Shown one piece after another: positions 1 to 9,678 of a stretch of 64,000 bases of DNA. This stretch comes from Pseudomonas deceptionensis. GTDB taxonomy: Bacteria > Pseudomonadota > Gammaproteobacteria > Pseudomonadales > Pseudomonadaceae. Location of the stretch: the NCBI RefSeq assembly GCF_900106095.1, contig NZ_FNUD01000002.1, forward strand, positions 4,857,501 to 4,921,500, given 5' to 3'. The first letter of the stretch is position 1. The number at the start of each line of letters is the position of its first letter. Position numbers and translations under genes: made by a program. Below the pieces are notes generated by a model. It searched no databases, had not been told where the DNA came from, and was given only the letters and a program-made list of their open reading frames with translations.

Positions 1-203
1 CGGGCTCGAAAATTGGCCCCTTGAGAACTTTCGCTTGAACTAGACTTTTTGATTCTTGGTCTTACGCAGCACAGCGAAAGAGCTCCGAGTATAAGTCAGG
101 CAAAAAAACACTCAATCAATATTAGTTAGCCGCTTTTTTGCCGATTTTCCGGAGATACGGCACACTACCCGACGCTTTTTTAATCCACTAACGCAGAAGC
201 CGT
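1..203. other. Intergenic leader upstream of plsB
   Basis: No coding frame is convincing here. The DNA is AT-richer than its surroundings, as expected for a promoter region, but no -35/-10 pair stands out. A loose inverted repeat (GGCAAAAAA near 102, TTTTTTGCC near 132-140) could form a long-loop hairpin. A T-rich run lies just before the plsB start. Confidence 0.4.
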
Positions 204-2714
204 ATGACCCCCTCCCCATTCCGCCGCCTTGTATTTGGCGCCCTGCGTCGCTTGCTGTACCTGTGGGTGCGCTCTGAGACCATTAACCAGTCTTCCCTGT
301 CCCTGAACCTGGATCGCAGCCGACCAGTGTTCTACGTTTTGCAATCACCCTCGCTGACCGAACTGGCTGTGGTTGATACCGAATGTTCCAAGGCCGGCCT
401 GCCTCGCCCGGTACTGCCGGTGGCAGTAGGTACCATGATCGAGCCTGCGGCCTTCTTCTACCTGACCCCCGAGCCCGACTGGCTGGGCCGTCAGGACAAG
501 CGTGGCGCCCCCCCTGCCCTGACCCGCCTGGTGGACGGCTTGACCCTGAACCCGGCCGAGGATGCGCAGATCATCCCGGTCAGCGTGTTCTGGGGCCAGT
601 CCCCCGACAGCGAGTCCAGCCCCTGGAAACTGCTGTTTGCCGACAGCTGGGCCGTGACCGGTCGCCTGCGCCGCATGCTGCGTATCCTGATTCTGGGCCG
701 TAAAACCCGTGTGCAGTTCTCGGCACCGATCCATTTGCGCGAACTGATCGACCTCAACAAGGGCCACGAACGCACCGTGCGCATGGCGCAGCGTATTTTG
801 CGCGTGCACTTTCGCAACCTGAAAACCGCGACCATCGGCCCCGACCTCTCGCACCGGCGCAACCTGGTCAAAGGCCTGGTCAACGAACCCTCCGTGCGCC
901 AGGCGATCCTCGACGAGGCCGAACGCGAGAACATTTCTGCGGACAAGGCCCGTGCCCAGGCACTGCGCTACGCCAATGAAATCGCCTCGGACTACACCTA
1001 CACCGCGATCCGTTTTTTTGAAGTGCTCCTGAGCTGGTTCTGGAACAAGATTTACGACGGGGTGAAGGTCAACCACATCGAGGGCGTACAGAACATCGCC
1101 CAAGGCCACGAAATCGTCTATGTGCCGTGCCACCGCAGCCACATCGACTACCTCCTGCTGTCCTATCTGCTGTTTCGCAACGGTCTGACCCCGCCGCACA
1201 TCGCCGCTGGCATCAACCTGAACATGCCGCTGATGGGCCGTTTGCTGCGCCGTGGCGGTGCCTTTTTCATGCGCCGCACCTTCAAGGGCAACCCGCTGTA
1301 CACCTCCGTGTTCAACGAATACATGCACACCCTGTTCACCAAGGGCTTCCCGGTGGAGTACTTCGTCGAGGGCGGCCGTTCGCGTACCGGACGCATGCTG
1401 CAACCCAAGACCGGGATGCTGGCCATCACCGTGCGCAGCTTCTTGCGCTCATCGCGCATGCCCATCGTCTTTGTACCCGTGTACATCGGCTACGAGCGCG
1501 TGCTCGAAGGCCGCACCTACCTGGGCGAGCTGCGCGGTGCCAGCAAGAAAAAAGAGTCGATCTTCGATATTTTCAAGGTGCTGGGCGCCCTTAAAAAACA
1601 AAAGTTCGGTCAGGTGGCAGTCAACTTTGGCGAACCGATCAAACTGGCCGAGTTCCTCGAGCAGGAACAGCCGGGCTGGCGCAAGCAGGAGCTTGCACCG
1701 CTGTACCGTCCTGAATGGTTGAACGCGACCACCAATCGTCTGGGTGAGAAAGTTGCCCAGCACCTCAATGAAGCGGCAGCCATCAACCCGGTGAATCTGG
1801 TGGCGCTGGCCTTGCTGTCAACCACCAGGCTGGCTCTGGACGAACAGGCCATGGCGCGCGTGCTGGACCTGTACCTGGCCCTGCTGCGCCGCGTTCCCTA
1901 CTCGCCGCACACCACCTTGCCCGAAGGCGACGGCCGCGCACTGATCAAGCATGTCAAAGACATGAACCTGCTCTCCGAGCAAAGCGATGCGCTGGGTAAA
2001 ATCCTGTACCTGGATGAACAGAACGCGGTGCTGATGACCTATTACCGCAACAACGTTCTGCACATCTTTGCATTGCCGTCGTTGCTCGCCTGCTTCTTCC
2101 AGAGCACCTCGCGCATGAGCCGCGAGCAGATCCTGCGTTACACCCATGCGCTGTATCCGTATCTGCAATCGGAACTGTTTATCCGCTGGACGCTGGAAGA
2201 ACTCGATGCCGTGGTGGACCAGTGGCTCGAATCCTTTGTGGAGCAAGGTTTGTTGCGCTTCGAGAAAGGCGTGTACCTGCGCCCGGCGCCAAGCTCTCGG
2301 CACTTTGTCTTGCTGACGCTGCTGTCCAGGAGCATTGCGCAAACCCTGCAGCGCTTCTATATGGCCATTTCGCTATTGCTCAACAGCGGCCAGAACACCT
2401 TGAGCGCCGAAGAGCTGGAAGACCTGTGCACCGTGATGGCCCAGAGGCTGTCGATCCTGCACGGGCTCAACGCACCCGAGTTCTTCGACAAGAGCCTGTT
2501 CCGCCACTTTATCCAGACATTGCTTGAAGAAGACGTGCTGCGCCGCGATGCCAACGGCAAGCTGAGCTATCACGAGCTGCTCGGTGAACTGGCCGAAGGC
2601 GCGGCCAAGCGTGTGTTGCCGGCCGAGATTCGCTTGTCGATTCGCCAGGTGGCCCTGCATCGCAGCGAAGACGCGCAAGAACAGCCGCCGCTTTCGCTCG
2701 AAAAAATATCTTGA
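204..2714 (+). CDS. plsB: Glycerol-3-phosphate 1-O-acyltransferase PlsB
   Basis: PlsB transfers an acyl group from acyl-ACP or acyl-CoA to sn-1 of glycerol 3-phosphate, the first step of phospholipid synthesis at the inner membrane. The 836-residue product has normal length for the long PlsB family. The acyltransferase block contains HRSHID (the HX4D catalytic motif, about residue 313) followed by the [20 protein letters not shown] and VPVYIGYER blocks that bind the phosphate and substrate. The N-terminus is the one expected for pseudomonads. A lipoprotein gene follows after 12 bases. Confidence 0.97.
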   Translation: MTPSPFRRLVFGALRRLLYLWVRSETINQSSLSLNLDRSRPVFYVLQSPSLTELAVVDTECSKAGLPRPVLPVAVGTMIEPAAFFYLTPEPDWLGRQDKRGAPPALTRLVDGLTLNPAEDAQIIPVSVFWGQSPDSESSPWKLLFADSWAVTGRLRRMLRILILGRKTRVQFSAPIHLRELIDLNKGHERTVRMAQRILRVHFRNLKTATIGPDLSHRRNLVKGLVNEPSVRQAILDEAERENISADKARAQALRYANEIASDYTYTAIRFFEVLLSWFWNKIYDGVKVNHIEGVQNIAQGHEIVYVPCHRSHIDYLLLSYLLFRNGLTPPHIAAGINLNMPLMGRLLRRGGAFFMRRTFKGNPLYTSVFNEYMHTLFTKGFPVEYFVEGGRSRTGRMLQPKTGMLAITVRSFLRSSRMPIVFVPVYIGYERVLEGRTYLGELRGASKKKESIFDIFKVLGALKKQKFGQVAVNFGEPIKLAEFLEQEQPGWRKQELAPLYRPEWLNATTNRLGEKVAQHLNEAAAINPVNLVALALLSTTRLALDEQAMARVLDLYLALLRRVPYSPHTTLPEGDGRALIKHVKDMNLLSEQSDALGKILYLDEQNAVLMTYYRNNVLHIFALPSLLACFFQSTSRMSREQILRYTHALYPYLQSELFIRWTLEELDAVVDQWLESFVEQGLLRFEKGVYLRPAPSSRHFVLLTLLSRSIAQTLQRFYMAISLLLNSGQNTLSAEELEDLCTVMAQRLSILHGLNAPEFFDKSLFRHFIQTLLEEDVLRRDANGKLSYHELLGELAEGAAKRVLPAEIRLSIRQVALHRSEDAQEQPPLSLEKIS

Positions 2715-2726
2715 AAGGAGTACACC

Positions 2727-3125
2727 ATGAAAAAAGTTCTACTACTCAGCCTCACTGCCTTGCTAGGAGCCTGTAGCTCTATGACCCCTACCCCGCAAGC
2801 ATCCCTCGACGGCGAAGTGTTTTACCTGCAGCGTATCGCTCTGCCGCCTACAGCCACACTGGAAGTGAGCTTGCAGGATGTTTCGCTGGCCGACGCGCCG
2901 GCGGTGACCCTTGCCAAACAAAGTGGCCAGATCAAGGGCCAGGTACCGTTGCCGTTTCACCTGACCTATGACCCGGCGCAGATCAAACCGGGCCATACCT
3001 ACGCGGTGAGTGCACGGATCGAAGAAAACGGCCGGTTGCTGTTTATCAGCACTGAGCGCAACAGCGTCGATCTCAGCGCCAAAACCCAGCAACCCATCCG
3101 CCTGCGTGTCGATCAGGTTCGCTGA
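2727..3125 (+). CDS. YbaY-type lipoprotein
   Basis: This 132-residue protein begins with a lipoprotein signal, and the lipobox LLGAC places the lipidated Cys near residue 16. The mature part resembles the YbaY/type III secretion pilotin-like beta-sandwich family (GEVFYLQRIALPPTATLEVSLQ region). A strong AAGGAG lies 7 bases before the ATG. It sits 12 bases after plsB, so the two may be co-transcribed. Function is unknown beyond a likely outer-membrane location. The P. aeruginosa locus has the same neighbour. Confidence 0.85.
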   Translation: MKKVLLLSLTALLGACSSMTPTPQASLDGEVFYLQRIALPPTATLEVSLQDVSLADAPAVTLAKQSGQIKGQVPLPFHLTYDPAQIKPGHTYAVSARIEENGRLLFISTERNSVDLSAKTQQPIRLRVDQVR

Positions 3126-3181
3126 TCAAGTGCGGTCAGTGGCCCCCTGCTGACCGCATCGCTGGCGATCGAACCTCGACC

Positions 3182-3226
3182 GGCGCTCCCACAAGGATTC
3201 AGCCAGATCTGATGACTGTGGGAGCC
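3182..3226. repeat. REP-like inverted repeat (GTGGGAGC family)
   Basis: GGCGCTCCCACA and TGTGGGAGCC face each other around a roughly 20-base spacer in the short gap between the convergent lipoprotein gene and mexK. The same GTGGGAGC core recurs elsewhere in the window (10942, 21001, 34999), which marks it as a dispersed Pseudomonas REP-type element. It may also act as a hairpin between convergent transcripts. Confidence 0.7.
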
Positions 3227-3232
3227 TGGGCC

Positions 3233-6200
3233 TCAAACCTTCTTCACCTTGAACCACGCGGCATACAGCGCGGGCAAGAACAGCAGCGTCAACACCGTCG
3301 CCACGATCAGCCCGCCCATGATGGCTACCGCCATCGGCCCGAAGAACACGCTGCGTGACAACGGAATCATCGCCAGCACCGCCGCCAGTGCGGTCAGCAC
3401 AATCGGGCGAAAACGCCGAACCGTCGCTTCAATAATCGCCTGCCACGGGTCCAGCCCCGCCGCCTTGTCCTGCTCGATCTGGTCCACCAGGATCACCGAG
3501 TTGCGCATGATCATCCCCGACAGCGCAATGGTGCCCAGCATCGCCACAAAGCCGAAGGGCTTGCCGAACAGCAGCAGGAACAGCGTCACGCCAATCAAGC
3601 CCAGCGGCGCGGTCAGAAACACCATCACCATTCGCGAGAAGCTGCGCAACTGCACCATCAGCAAGGTCAGTACCACCACGATAAACAGCGGCACCCCGGC
3701 TTTCACCGAATCCTGGCCACGGGTGGAGTCCTCGACAGTACCGCCCACCTCCAGCAAATAACCGTCCGGCAATTCAGCGCGCACGCCTTCAAGGGTCGGC
3801 AGAATCTGCTGTACCAACGTTGCCGGTTGCTCCTTGCCATAAATATCCGCACGTACGGTCACGTTCGGCAGGCGGTTGCGGTGCCAGATAATCCCCTCTT
3901 CGAAGCCATATTCCAGGGTCGCAATTTGCGACAGGGCAACACTCTGACCATTGTCGGTCGGCACCGCCAGGCTCGGCAGCAACGACAGTTCGGTACGCTC
4001 CTGAGGGGTGCCGCGCAGCAGGATTTCGATCAATTCGTTGTCTTCACGGTACTGACTGACCGTGGAACCCAACAGCGTGCTTTGCAAGAAGCGCGATAGG
4101 TTCGCCGTACTCACACCCAAGGCCCGGGCCCGGTCCTGATCGATATTGAGGTACACCACCTTGCTCGGCTCTTCCCAGTCCAGGTGCACGTTCACCACAT
4201 GGGGGTTATCCCGAACCTTGGCCGCCACCTTGCGCGCCAGCGCCCGCACCTCTTCGATATGCTCACCCGTCACCCGGAACTGCACCGGGTACCCCACAGG
4301 CGGGCCGTTCTCCAGACGCGTGACCCGCGAACGTACCGTCGGGAATTTCTCGTTAAGGGTTTCGATCAACCAGGTGCGCAGGCTTTCCCGATCCTCGATG
4401 GTCTTGGCCAGCACCACGAACTGGGCAAAGCTGGCCGCTGGCAACTGCTGATCCAGCGGCAAGTAATAGCGTGGCGAACCGGTGCCTGCGTAAGCCACAT
4501 AGTTCTCGATGCCGGGGTGATCCTTGAGCAGGGCTTCAAGCTGTTTGACCTGCTCGGTGGTGTTGCTCAACGAAGCGCCTTCGGCCAGCTTCAGATCGAC
4601 CATCAGCTCCAGTCGGCTCGACGCCGGGAAGAACTGCTGCGGAACAAACTTGAACAAGACCATCGAGCCCAGAAACAACAGCACGGTCAGCGCAATCACG
4701 GTTTTGCGGCGCTGCACGCACCACTCCACCAACCGGCGCACCCGCCGGTAAAACGGTGTGGCGTAAGGGTCATGGGCCCCGGCAGCGGTGCCGTGTTTAG
4801 CCGCATGAATCTTCGCCAGATCCGGTAACAACAAGGCCCCCAGATACGGTACAAACACCACCGCTGCCACCCACGATGCCAGCAGGGCAATGGTCACCAC
4901 CTGGAAAATCGAACGGGTGTACTCACCCGTACTCGACTGCGCCATGGCAATCGGCAAAAAGCCCGCGGCGGTAATCAGCGTGCCGGTGAGCATCGGGAAC
5001 GCGGTGCTGGTCCAGGCAAAGCTCGCCGCCTTGAGCCGGTCGTAACCCTGCTCCATTTTGATCGCCATCATTTCAACGGCGATGATGGCGTCGTCCACCA
5101 ACAAGCCCAGCGCCAGCACCAGCGCCCCCAGCGAGATCTTGTGCAGACCGATCCCGAAGTAATGCATGGCGGCAAATGTCATCGCCAGCACCAGCGGGAT
5201 GGTCAGCGCCACCACCATGCCGGTACGCAGCCCCAGCGAGAAAAAGCTCACCAGCAATACAATGACCAGGGCTTCAACCAACACTTTGACGAACTCACCA
5301 ACGCTGGTTTTCACCGCCGCCGGCTGATCCGACACCTTGCCCAACTGCATCCCGACCGGGAGGTTTCGCTGGATCCGTTCAAACTCGGTATCCAGCGCCT
5401 TGCCCAGCACCAGGATGTCGCCGCCGTCCTTCATCGCGACGGCCAGACCGATCGCATCCTGGCCCATAAAGCGCATGCGCGGCGCCGCCGGGTCATTGAA
5501 GCCACGACGCACATCGGCCACATCACTGATGCGCAAGGTGCGCTCGCCCACACGAATCGGGAAACGCTCTATCTCTTCGACCGTCTTGAAGTTACCGCTG
5601 ACGCGCAGTTGCACGCGCTCGGTCGGTGTTTCGAAAAACCCCGCCGTCGACACCGCGTTTTGCTCTTCAAGGCCCTTTTGCACCGCCGCCAGCGGCAAAC
5701 CCAGGGTCGCGAGTTTGAGGTTGGAAAGTTCGATCCATATTTTTTCGTCCTGCAGCCCCAGCAACTCGACCTTGCCTACATCCTTGACCCGTTGCAGCTG
5801 GATCTGGATACGGTCGGCGTAGTCCTTGAGCACCGCGTAGTCGTAACCTTCGCCACTCAGGCTGTAGATATTGCCGAAGGTGGTGCCAAACTCATCGTTG
5901 AAAAACGGCCCCTGAACATCCGGCGGCAAGGAGTGGTGGATGTCTCCCAGTTTTTTGCGCACCTGATACCACAGCTGCGGGATCTGGTCCGAATGCATCG
6001 AATCACGGGCCATAAAGGTCACTTGCGACTCACCCGGGCGCGAGAACGAGACAATGCGCTCGTACTCGCCGGTCTCCATCAGCTTTTTCTCGATGCGCTC
6101 AGTGACCTGGCGCGAGACTTCCTCAGCCGTGGCCCCCGGCCACAAGGTACGAATCACCATGGCCTTGAAAGTAAACGGCGGGTCTTCGCTCTGCCCTAAT

Positions 6201-6298
6201 TTGGTATAGGAAAGCCCGCCGACAATTGCCAGCAACAGCATCAGGAACAGTACGATCTGGCGATTGCGCAGCGCCCAGGCGGAAAGATTGAAACCCAT
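3233..6298 (-). CDS. mexK: RND efflux pump inner-membrane transporter, MexK type
   Basis: This 1021-residue resistance-nodulation-division transporter uses the proton gradient to move drugs out through a tripartite pump. The N-terminal membrane helix, two large periplasmic loops (about 30-330 and 550-860) and two blocks of membrane helices follow the RND plan. The stretch LVDDAIIAVEMMA, in membrane helix 4, carries the conserved acidic pair for proton relay. Length (MexK about 1025), the adaptor gene 5 bases upstream and the divergent TetR gene match mexL-mexJK of P. aeruginosa. No outer-membrane channel gene is present, as in mexJK, which borrows one. Confidence 0.88.
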   Translation of the reverse strand: MGFNLSAWALRNRQIVLFLMLLLAIVGGLSYTKLGQSEDPPFTFKAMVIRTLWPGATAEEVSRQVTERIEKKLMETGEYERIVSFSRPGESQVTFMARDSMHSDQIPQLWYQVRKKLGDIHHSLPPDVQGPFFNDEFGTTFGNIYSLSGEGYDYAVLKDYADRIQIQLQRVKDVGKVELLGLQDEKIWIELSNLKLATLGLPLAAVQKGLEEQNAVSTAGFFETPTERVQLRVSGNFKTVEEIERFPIRVGERTLRISDVADVRRGFNDPAAPRMRFMGQDAIGLAVAMKDGGDILVLGKALDTEFERIQRNLPVGMQLGKVSDQPAAVKTSVGEFVKVLVEALVIVLLVSFFSLGLRTGMVVALTIPLVLAMTFAAMHYFGIGLHKISLGALVLALGLLVDDAIIAVEMMAIKMEQGYDRLKAASFAWTSTAFPMLTGTLITAAGFLPIAMAQSSTGEYTRSIFQVVTIALLASWVAAVVFVPYLGALLLPDLAKIHAAKHGTAAGAHDPYATPFYRRVRRLVEWCVQRRKTVIALTVLLFLGSMVLFKFVPQQFFPASSRLELMVDLKLAEGASLSNTTEQVKQLEALLKDHPGIENYVAYAGTGSPRYYLPLDQQLPAASFAQFVVLAKTIEDRESLRTWLIETLNEKFPTVRSRVTRLENGPPVGYPVQFRVTGEHIEEVRALARKVAAKVRDNPHVVNVHLDWEEPSKVVYLNIDQDRARALGVSTANLSRFLQSTLLGSTVSQYREDNELIEILLRGTPQERTELSLLPSLAVPTDNGQSVALSQIATLEYGFEEGIIWHRNRLPNVTVRADIYGKEQPATLVQQILPTLEGVRAELPDGYLLEVGGTVEDSTRGQDSVKAGVPLFIVVVLTLLMVQLRSFSRMVMVFLTAPLGLIGVTLFLLLFGKPFGFVAMLGTIALSGMIMRNSVILVDQIEQDKAAGLDPWQAIIEATVRRFRPIVLTALAAVLAMIPLSRSVFFGPMAVAIMGGLIVATVLTLLFLPALYAAWFKVKKV

Positions 6299-6303
6299 GG
6301 GGA

Positions 6304-7404
6304 TTAGTCCTTCGCCGAAATATTGATGGTCCGGTTGGAGCGATCAATCGGCCGCACCTCCTGCCCCGGATGCAACACATGCACCCCGGCTGCAACGATC
6401 CAGTCATCGGCGTTGAGGCCTTCAAGTACCGGCACCGTATTCTCCCCAAACGGCCCCACACGTACCGGCACTTGTTCAATTTTGTTGCCCTGACCGACGC
6501 GCCACACGTAGGGCGCACCGTTCTCGGCAGTCAAGGCTGACAACGGCACCGACAACTGGCTGTGACCTTCGCTCTGGATAAATACCCGGGCACTTTGGCC
6601 CAGCTCGGCAGGCACCTTGCCCGCGGTGAACGCGATGCGGGCTGCGAAGGTGCGAGACTTGGGGTCGGCTGACGGCGACAGTTCGCGGATACGCCCGCTG
6701 AAGCGCTGGCCGGGTTGCGACCACAGCTCAACCGACACCGGCAAACCGATCTTGAACCGGCCGAAGTCTTGCTCGGGCAAGCTGATCAGCACTTCACGCT
6801 CACCATCGGCCGCCAGGGTGAACACCGTTTGCCCGGCGCTGACCACTTGCCCGACTTCAACCTGACGCTGGGCGATCACGCCATCTTGCGGGGCACGCAA
6901 CACGGCGTAACTCGCCTGATTGCTGGCCACATCCTGCTCGGCCTTGATCTGCTGGAGCCTGGCTTCGCCCGAACGGTAAAGGTTTTCGGCATTGTCGAAC
7001 TGCGAACGGCTGACCATCTGGCGATCCAGCAAGGTCTTGTAGCGATCACGCTCGGCACGCACCAGATTCAGATTGGCCTGGGCTGCAGCCACTTGTGCAC
7101 GGGTGGCGTCCAGTTGCAGGCGCACGTCTTGCGGGTCCAGCTCGGCCAGCGGCTGATTGGCCTTGACCCGCTCCCCCTCGTCCACCAGGCGCTTGCTGAC
7201 TTTGCCACCGATACGAAACGCCAACTGCGGGTCAAAGCGCGCCCGCACTTCGCCGGGGTAACTCTGGTTCGCGAGCGCCGAGGGCTGTGGCTGCACCACC
7301 ATCGCCGGGGTGATGCTGATTTTTGCTGGCTCTTGCTGCCCACACGCAGACAATAAAACGACCAGACACAGAGGCACAGCGCGGGGCAAGGCATGGCGCA
7401 ACAT
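6304..7404 (-). CDS. mexJ: RND efflux periplasmic adaptor, MexJ type
   Basis: This 366-residue membrane-fusion protein links the RND pump to an outer-membrane channel. The N-terminal lipoprotein signal ends in the lipobox LLSACG. After it come a first barrel/lipoyl half, an alpha-helical hairpin (about residues 90-150, rich in Ala/Gln/Arg heptads), the second lipoyl half (ASYAVLRAPQDGVIAQ) and beta-barrel domains. It precedes mexK by 5 bases, so the two form one transcription unit starting in the 7405-7494 gap. Confidence 0.88.
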   Translation of the reverse strand: MLRHALPRAVPLCLVVLLSACGQQEPAKISITPAMVVQPQPSALANQSYPGEVRARFDPQLAFRIGGKVSKRLVDEGERVKANQPLAELDPQDVRLQLDATRAQVAAAQANLNLVRAERDRYKTLLDRQMVSRSQFDNAENLYRSGEARLQQIKAEQDVASNQASYAVLRAPQDGVIAQRQVEVGQVVSAGQTVFTLAADGEREVLISLPEQDFGRFKIGLPVSVELWSQPGQRFSGRIRELSPSADPKSRTFAARIAFTAGKVPAELGQSARVFIQSEGHSQLSVPLSALTAENGAPYVWRVGQGNKIEQVPVRVGPFGENTVPVLEGLNADDWIVAAGVHVLHPGQEVRPIDRSNRTINISAKD

Positions 7405-7494
7405 GGTGATGACCTTTCGCTAATGGGGCTTGGAATATTTATACTGGGTGGCATGTTATTAATACTAAACTCACCAGTCCAGTAATAAACGGAT
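7405..7494. promoter_or_regulatory. Divergent mexJ/mexL promoter and probable operator
   Basis: This 90-base gap between divergent mexJ and mexL is AT-rich. It contains an imperfect inverted repeat: TTTATACTGGGTG (7438-7450) opposes CACCAGTCCAGTAATAAA (7472-7489). Symmetrical ACTGG/CCAGT half-sites in a shared control region are what a dimeric TetR repressor such as MexL would bind. That MexL binds here is inferred from the P. aeruginosa system, not shown. Confidence 0.55.
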
Positions 7495-8130
7495 ATGTCT
7501 GACCATCATTTACCCCCCAATGCCCTCGGCCGCCCGAAAGACATGGCAAAACGCCAGTCAATCCTCGACGCCGCCAAAACCCTGTTTTTGACCAAGGGCT
7601 ATGCCAACACCAGCATGGACGCGGTTGCAGGTTTGGCGGGCGTATCAAAACTGACGGTCTACAGCCACTTCACTGACAAGGAGACCCTGTTTTCCTCAGC
7701 GATCATGGCCAAATGCACAGAACAGCTGCCGGTCCTGTTTTTTGAATTGCCCAGCGACGGGCCGATTGAGAAAGTGCTGTTAAAAATTGCCCGCGGGTTT
7801 CACGCGCTGATTAACAGCGAAGAGTCGTTGAACCTGCACCGGCTGATGATGACCCTGGGCAGTCAGGACCCGAAGCTGTCGCAGATCTTCTTTGAGGCGG
7901 GGCCAGAGCGGCTGGTGCTGGAGATGGAGCAACTGCTGCGCAAAATCCACCTCAGTGGTGCGCTGCAGATTGACCAGCCGCACTACGCGGCGGAGCACTT
8001 TTTTTGCATGCTCAAGGGCGCGCCCAACTTTCGCCTGCTGTATGGATGCGGCGAGCCGCTGGACGCAGAAGGCGTCGAAGCTCATGTGCAGGAAGTGGTA
8101 GGGGTTTTTATGCGGGCTTATCGACCTTGA
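7495..8130 (+). CDS. mexL: TetR-family repressor, MexL type
   Basis: This 211-residue TetR-family regulator has an N-terminal helix-turn-helix (about residues 17-63: ILDAAKTLFLTKGY...TSMDAVAGLAGVSKLTVYSHF). The C-terminal ligand domain is alpha-helical and divergent. Length (MexL about 212) and divergence from mexJK support MexL, which represses mexJK and its own gene. The Shine-Dalgarno is poor: GGAT lies directly before the ATG, so translation may be weak or start on a near-leaderless message. Confidence 0.85.
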   Translation: MSDHHLPPNALGRPKDMAKRQSILDAAKTLFLTKGYANTSMDAVAGLAGVSKLTVYSHFTDKETLFSSAIMAKCTEQLPVLFFELPSDGPIEKVLLKIARGFHALINSEESLNLHRLMMTLGSQDPKLSQIFFEAGPERLVLEMEQLLRKIHLSGALQIDQPHYAAEHFFCMLKGAPNFRLLYGCGEPLDAEGVEAHVQEVVGVFMRAYRP

Positions 8131-8134
8131 TACC

Positions 8135-8178
8135 CTTACCCCAACCCTCCCCCAGAGGGAGAGGGCCAGGGTGAGGGG
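8135..8178. repeat. CCCTxACCC hairpin element between convergent genes
   Basis: Two arms, CCCTTACCCCAACCCTCCC and GGGAGAGGGCCAGGGTGAGGG, form a long imperfect hairpin exactly in the 51-base gap between convergent mexL and rsmJ. Shorter relatives are at 16984 and 58425. It probably serves as a bidirectional transcript end or is a mobile palindromic unit. Confidence 0.6.
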
Positions 8179-8181
8179 CTT

Positions 8182-8964
8182 TCAAGGTTTCAGCGCTTTC
8201 TTCGGGTAAATATCGTAACGGCTCGACTTGCCATCCAGCGCATGGCTCGGCTTGGGCCCGGCAATGCACGGCGCCTTGCGCGGGCGCTTGACCACCACGC
8301 GGTGACTCGCCAGCGCCAATGCCGCTTCGAGCAAGGCCGGAGCATCATTGTCATCGCCCACCAATGGCCGGAACAGGCGCATTTCTTTCTTCACCAGGGC
8401 TGTTTTCTCGCGATGCGGGAACATCGGATCGAGGTAGATCACCTGCGGCGGCTCGCCTTCCCAATGGCGCATCACTTCAATCGAGTTGCCTTTAAGCAGG
8501 TGCATGCGCGACACAATCGGCGCCACTTCAAAATCGTCCAGGCCACGGGCCAGACCGTCTTCAAGTAACGCACCGATCAGCGGCTGACGCTCGATCAGGC
8601 TCATTTCACAGCCCAGGCTCGCCAGCACGAACGCGTCCTTGCCCAAGCCCGCCGTGGCATCCAGCACCCGCGGGCGTACGCCCTGCTGAATCCCAACCGC
8701 CTTGGCAATCATCTGCCCGGTGCCACCGCCGAACAAACGCCGGTGGGCCGCGCCGCCTTCTACAAAGTCGACCCGCACCGGGCCCGGAGCGTCGGGGCCC
8801 AACTGTTGCAGCTGCAAACCCTGGGCGCTCAACTGCAAGGCGAACTCGGCGTCCGGTTCGTCCATAGGCAAACCCAGACGCTCAGCCCATTGCTCGGCCA
8901 AGGCCTGATAAGCCTCGCCCAACGCCTCGACTTTGATACGACAGCCCGCTGCTTGCTCAATCAT
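8182..8964 (-). CDS. rsmJ: 16S rRNA (guanine-1516-N2)-methyltransferase RsmJ
   Basis: RsmJ methylates N2 of G1516 in 16S rRNA of the small ribosomal subunit using S-adenosylmethionine. The 260-residue protein has the SAM-binding motif [20 protein letters not shown] (about residues 110-130) and the downstream [20 protein letters not shown] catalytic block typical of the family. The N-terminal part is variable. Position next to mexL matches PA3680. It reads away from the divergent repeat-bearing gene at 9058. Confidence 0.92.
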   Translation of the reverse strand: MIEQAAGCRIKVEALGEAYQALAEQWAERLGLPMDEPDAEFALQLSAQGLQLQQLGPDAPGPVRVDFVEGGAAHRRLFGGGTGQMIAKAVGIQQGVRPRVLDATAGLGKDAFVLASLGCEMSLIERQPLIGALLEDGLARGLDDFEVAPIVSRMHLLKGNSIEVMRHWEGEPPQVIYLDPMFPHREKTALVKKEMRLFRPLVGDDNDAPALLEAALALASHRVVVKRPRKAPCIAGPKPSHALDGKSSRYDIYPKKALKP

Positions 8965-9057
8965 CTAAAAACACGCTCAAAAATTTAATGATCGGCAAAG
9001 GCTGCCGATAAATGAAATATCCGGCATTTTGCCAGAGCTGGGCGTCGACCGAGAGCT

Positions 9058-9678
9058 ATGTCAGACATTCATTCCCCATCCATCGGCTTTATTGCGCCAA
9101 TTGGCGACTTTGGCCGGCACAATTCGCAGATCACGGGCAGCGTCAATCACCTGTGGAAGGACTTCTACGCCCAGGCGTTGGCAGAACAGTCCGGTACTGA
9201 CGAAGTGGCGGCAATTGATGCACCGCCGGTGGCTGAGGATGAAAATACCGAACCCCGTGGCGGCAGCGGCGTGCTGGGCACTATCGTGACCCAGCGCCAT
9301 TGCGAGGTTCAGGACACTGAACTGCGTCCGCCCCAGGCCCTGTTTTTACCCATAGCCGAGTTCGAACTCGACTTGCTGCCGCCGCCGGCCGTGCCCTACC
9401 CCGCGCAAGAATTGATCGCCCAACAGCACCAACAGGATTTCAACGAGACATGGGTACGCCCGATCGTCATGGCTCAGGGGCACCCTCTGCCCGAGCCGGG
9501 CCCGGGGCCTGAGCCGCGATCGCTGCATCTGCCCATAGCCGAATTTGAACTGGACCTTCTGCCACCGCCCGCCGAGCCGTTCGACGCGCTGACCCTGATC
9601 GAGCAACAACGGGCGATGGACTTCGACCTGGGCTGGGCCCGCCCGCTGGTGGTCAACAACCTGCGCCTGGCGGCTTAA
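9058..9678 (+). CDS. Hypothetical protein with two copies of an LPIAEFELDLLPPPA repeat
   Basis: I do not recognise a function for this 206-residue protein. It has no signal peptide or membrane helix. The C-terminal half is a tandem duplication of a unit of about 50 residues. Each copy begins LPIAEFELDLLPPPA, then has an acidic/Gln-rich helix (ELIAQQHQQDF or TLIEQQRAMDF), then W-x-RP(I/L)V. A Pro-Gly-Glu linker joins the copies. The N-terminal region contains a short SIGFIAPIGDFGRHNSQITG segment. The third-position divergence between the two DNA copies shows that protein sequence is being kept. Its stop overlaps the convergent DUF72 gene stop by 4 bases. Confidence 0.75.
   Translation: MSDIHSPSIGFIAPIGDFGRHNSQITGSVNHLWKDFYAQALAEQSGTDEVAAIDAPPVAEDENTEPRGGSGVLGTIVTQRHCEVQDTELRPPQALFLPIAEFELDLLPPPAVPYPAQELIAQQHQQDFNETWVRPIVMAQGHPLPEPGPGPEPRSLHLPIAEFELDLLPPPAEPFDALTLIEQQRAMDFDLGWARPLVVNNLRLAA

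Noticed and set aside
345..1403. Long antisense open frame inside plsB
   Set aside because: It is a high-GC shadow frame opposite a fully conserved gene. Its composition (His/Gln/Val-rich) is typical of reverse-strand Pseudomonas shadows.
5141..6199. 352-codon open frame antisense to mexK
   Set aside because: The opposite strand encodes a clear RND transporter. No ribosome site or domain is visible in the antisense product.
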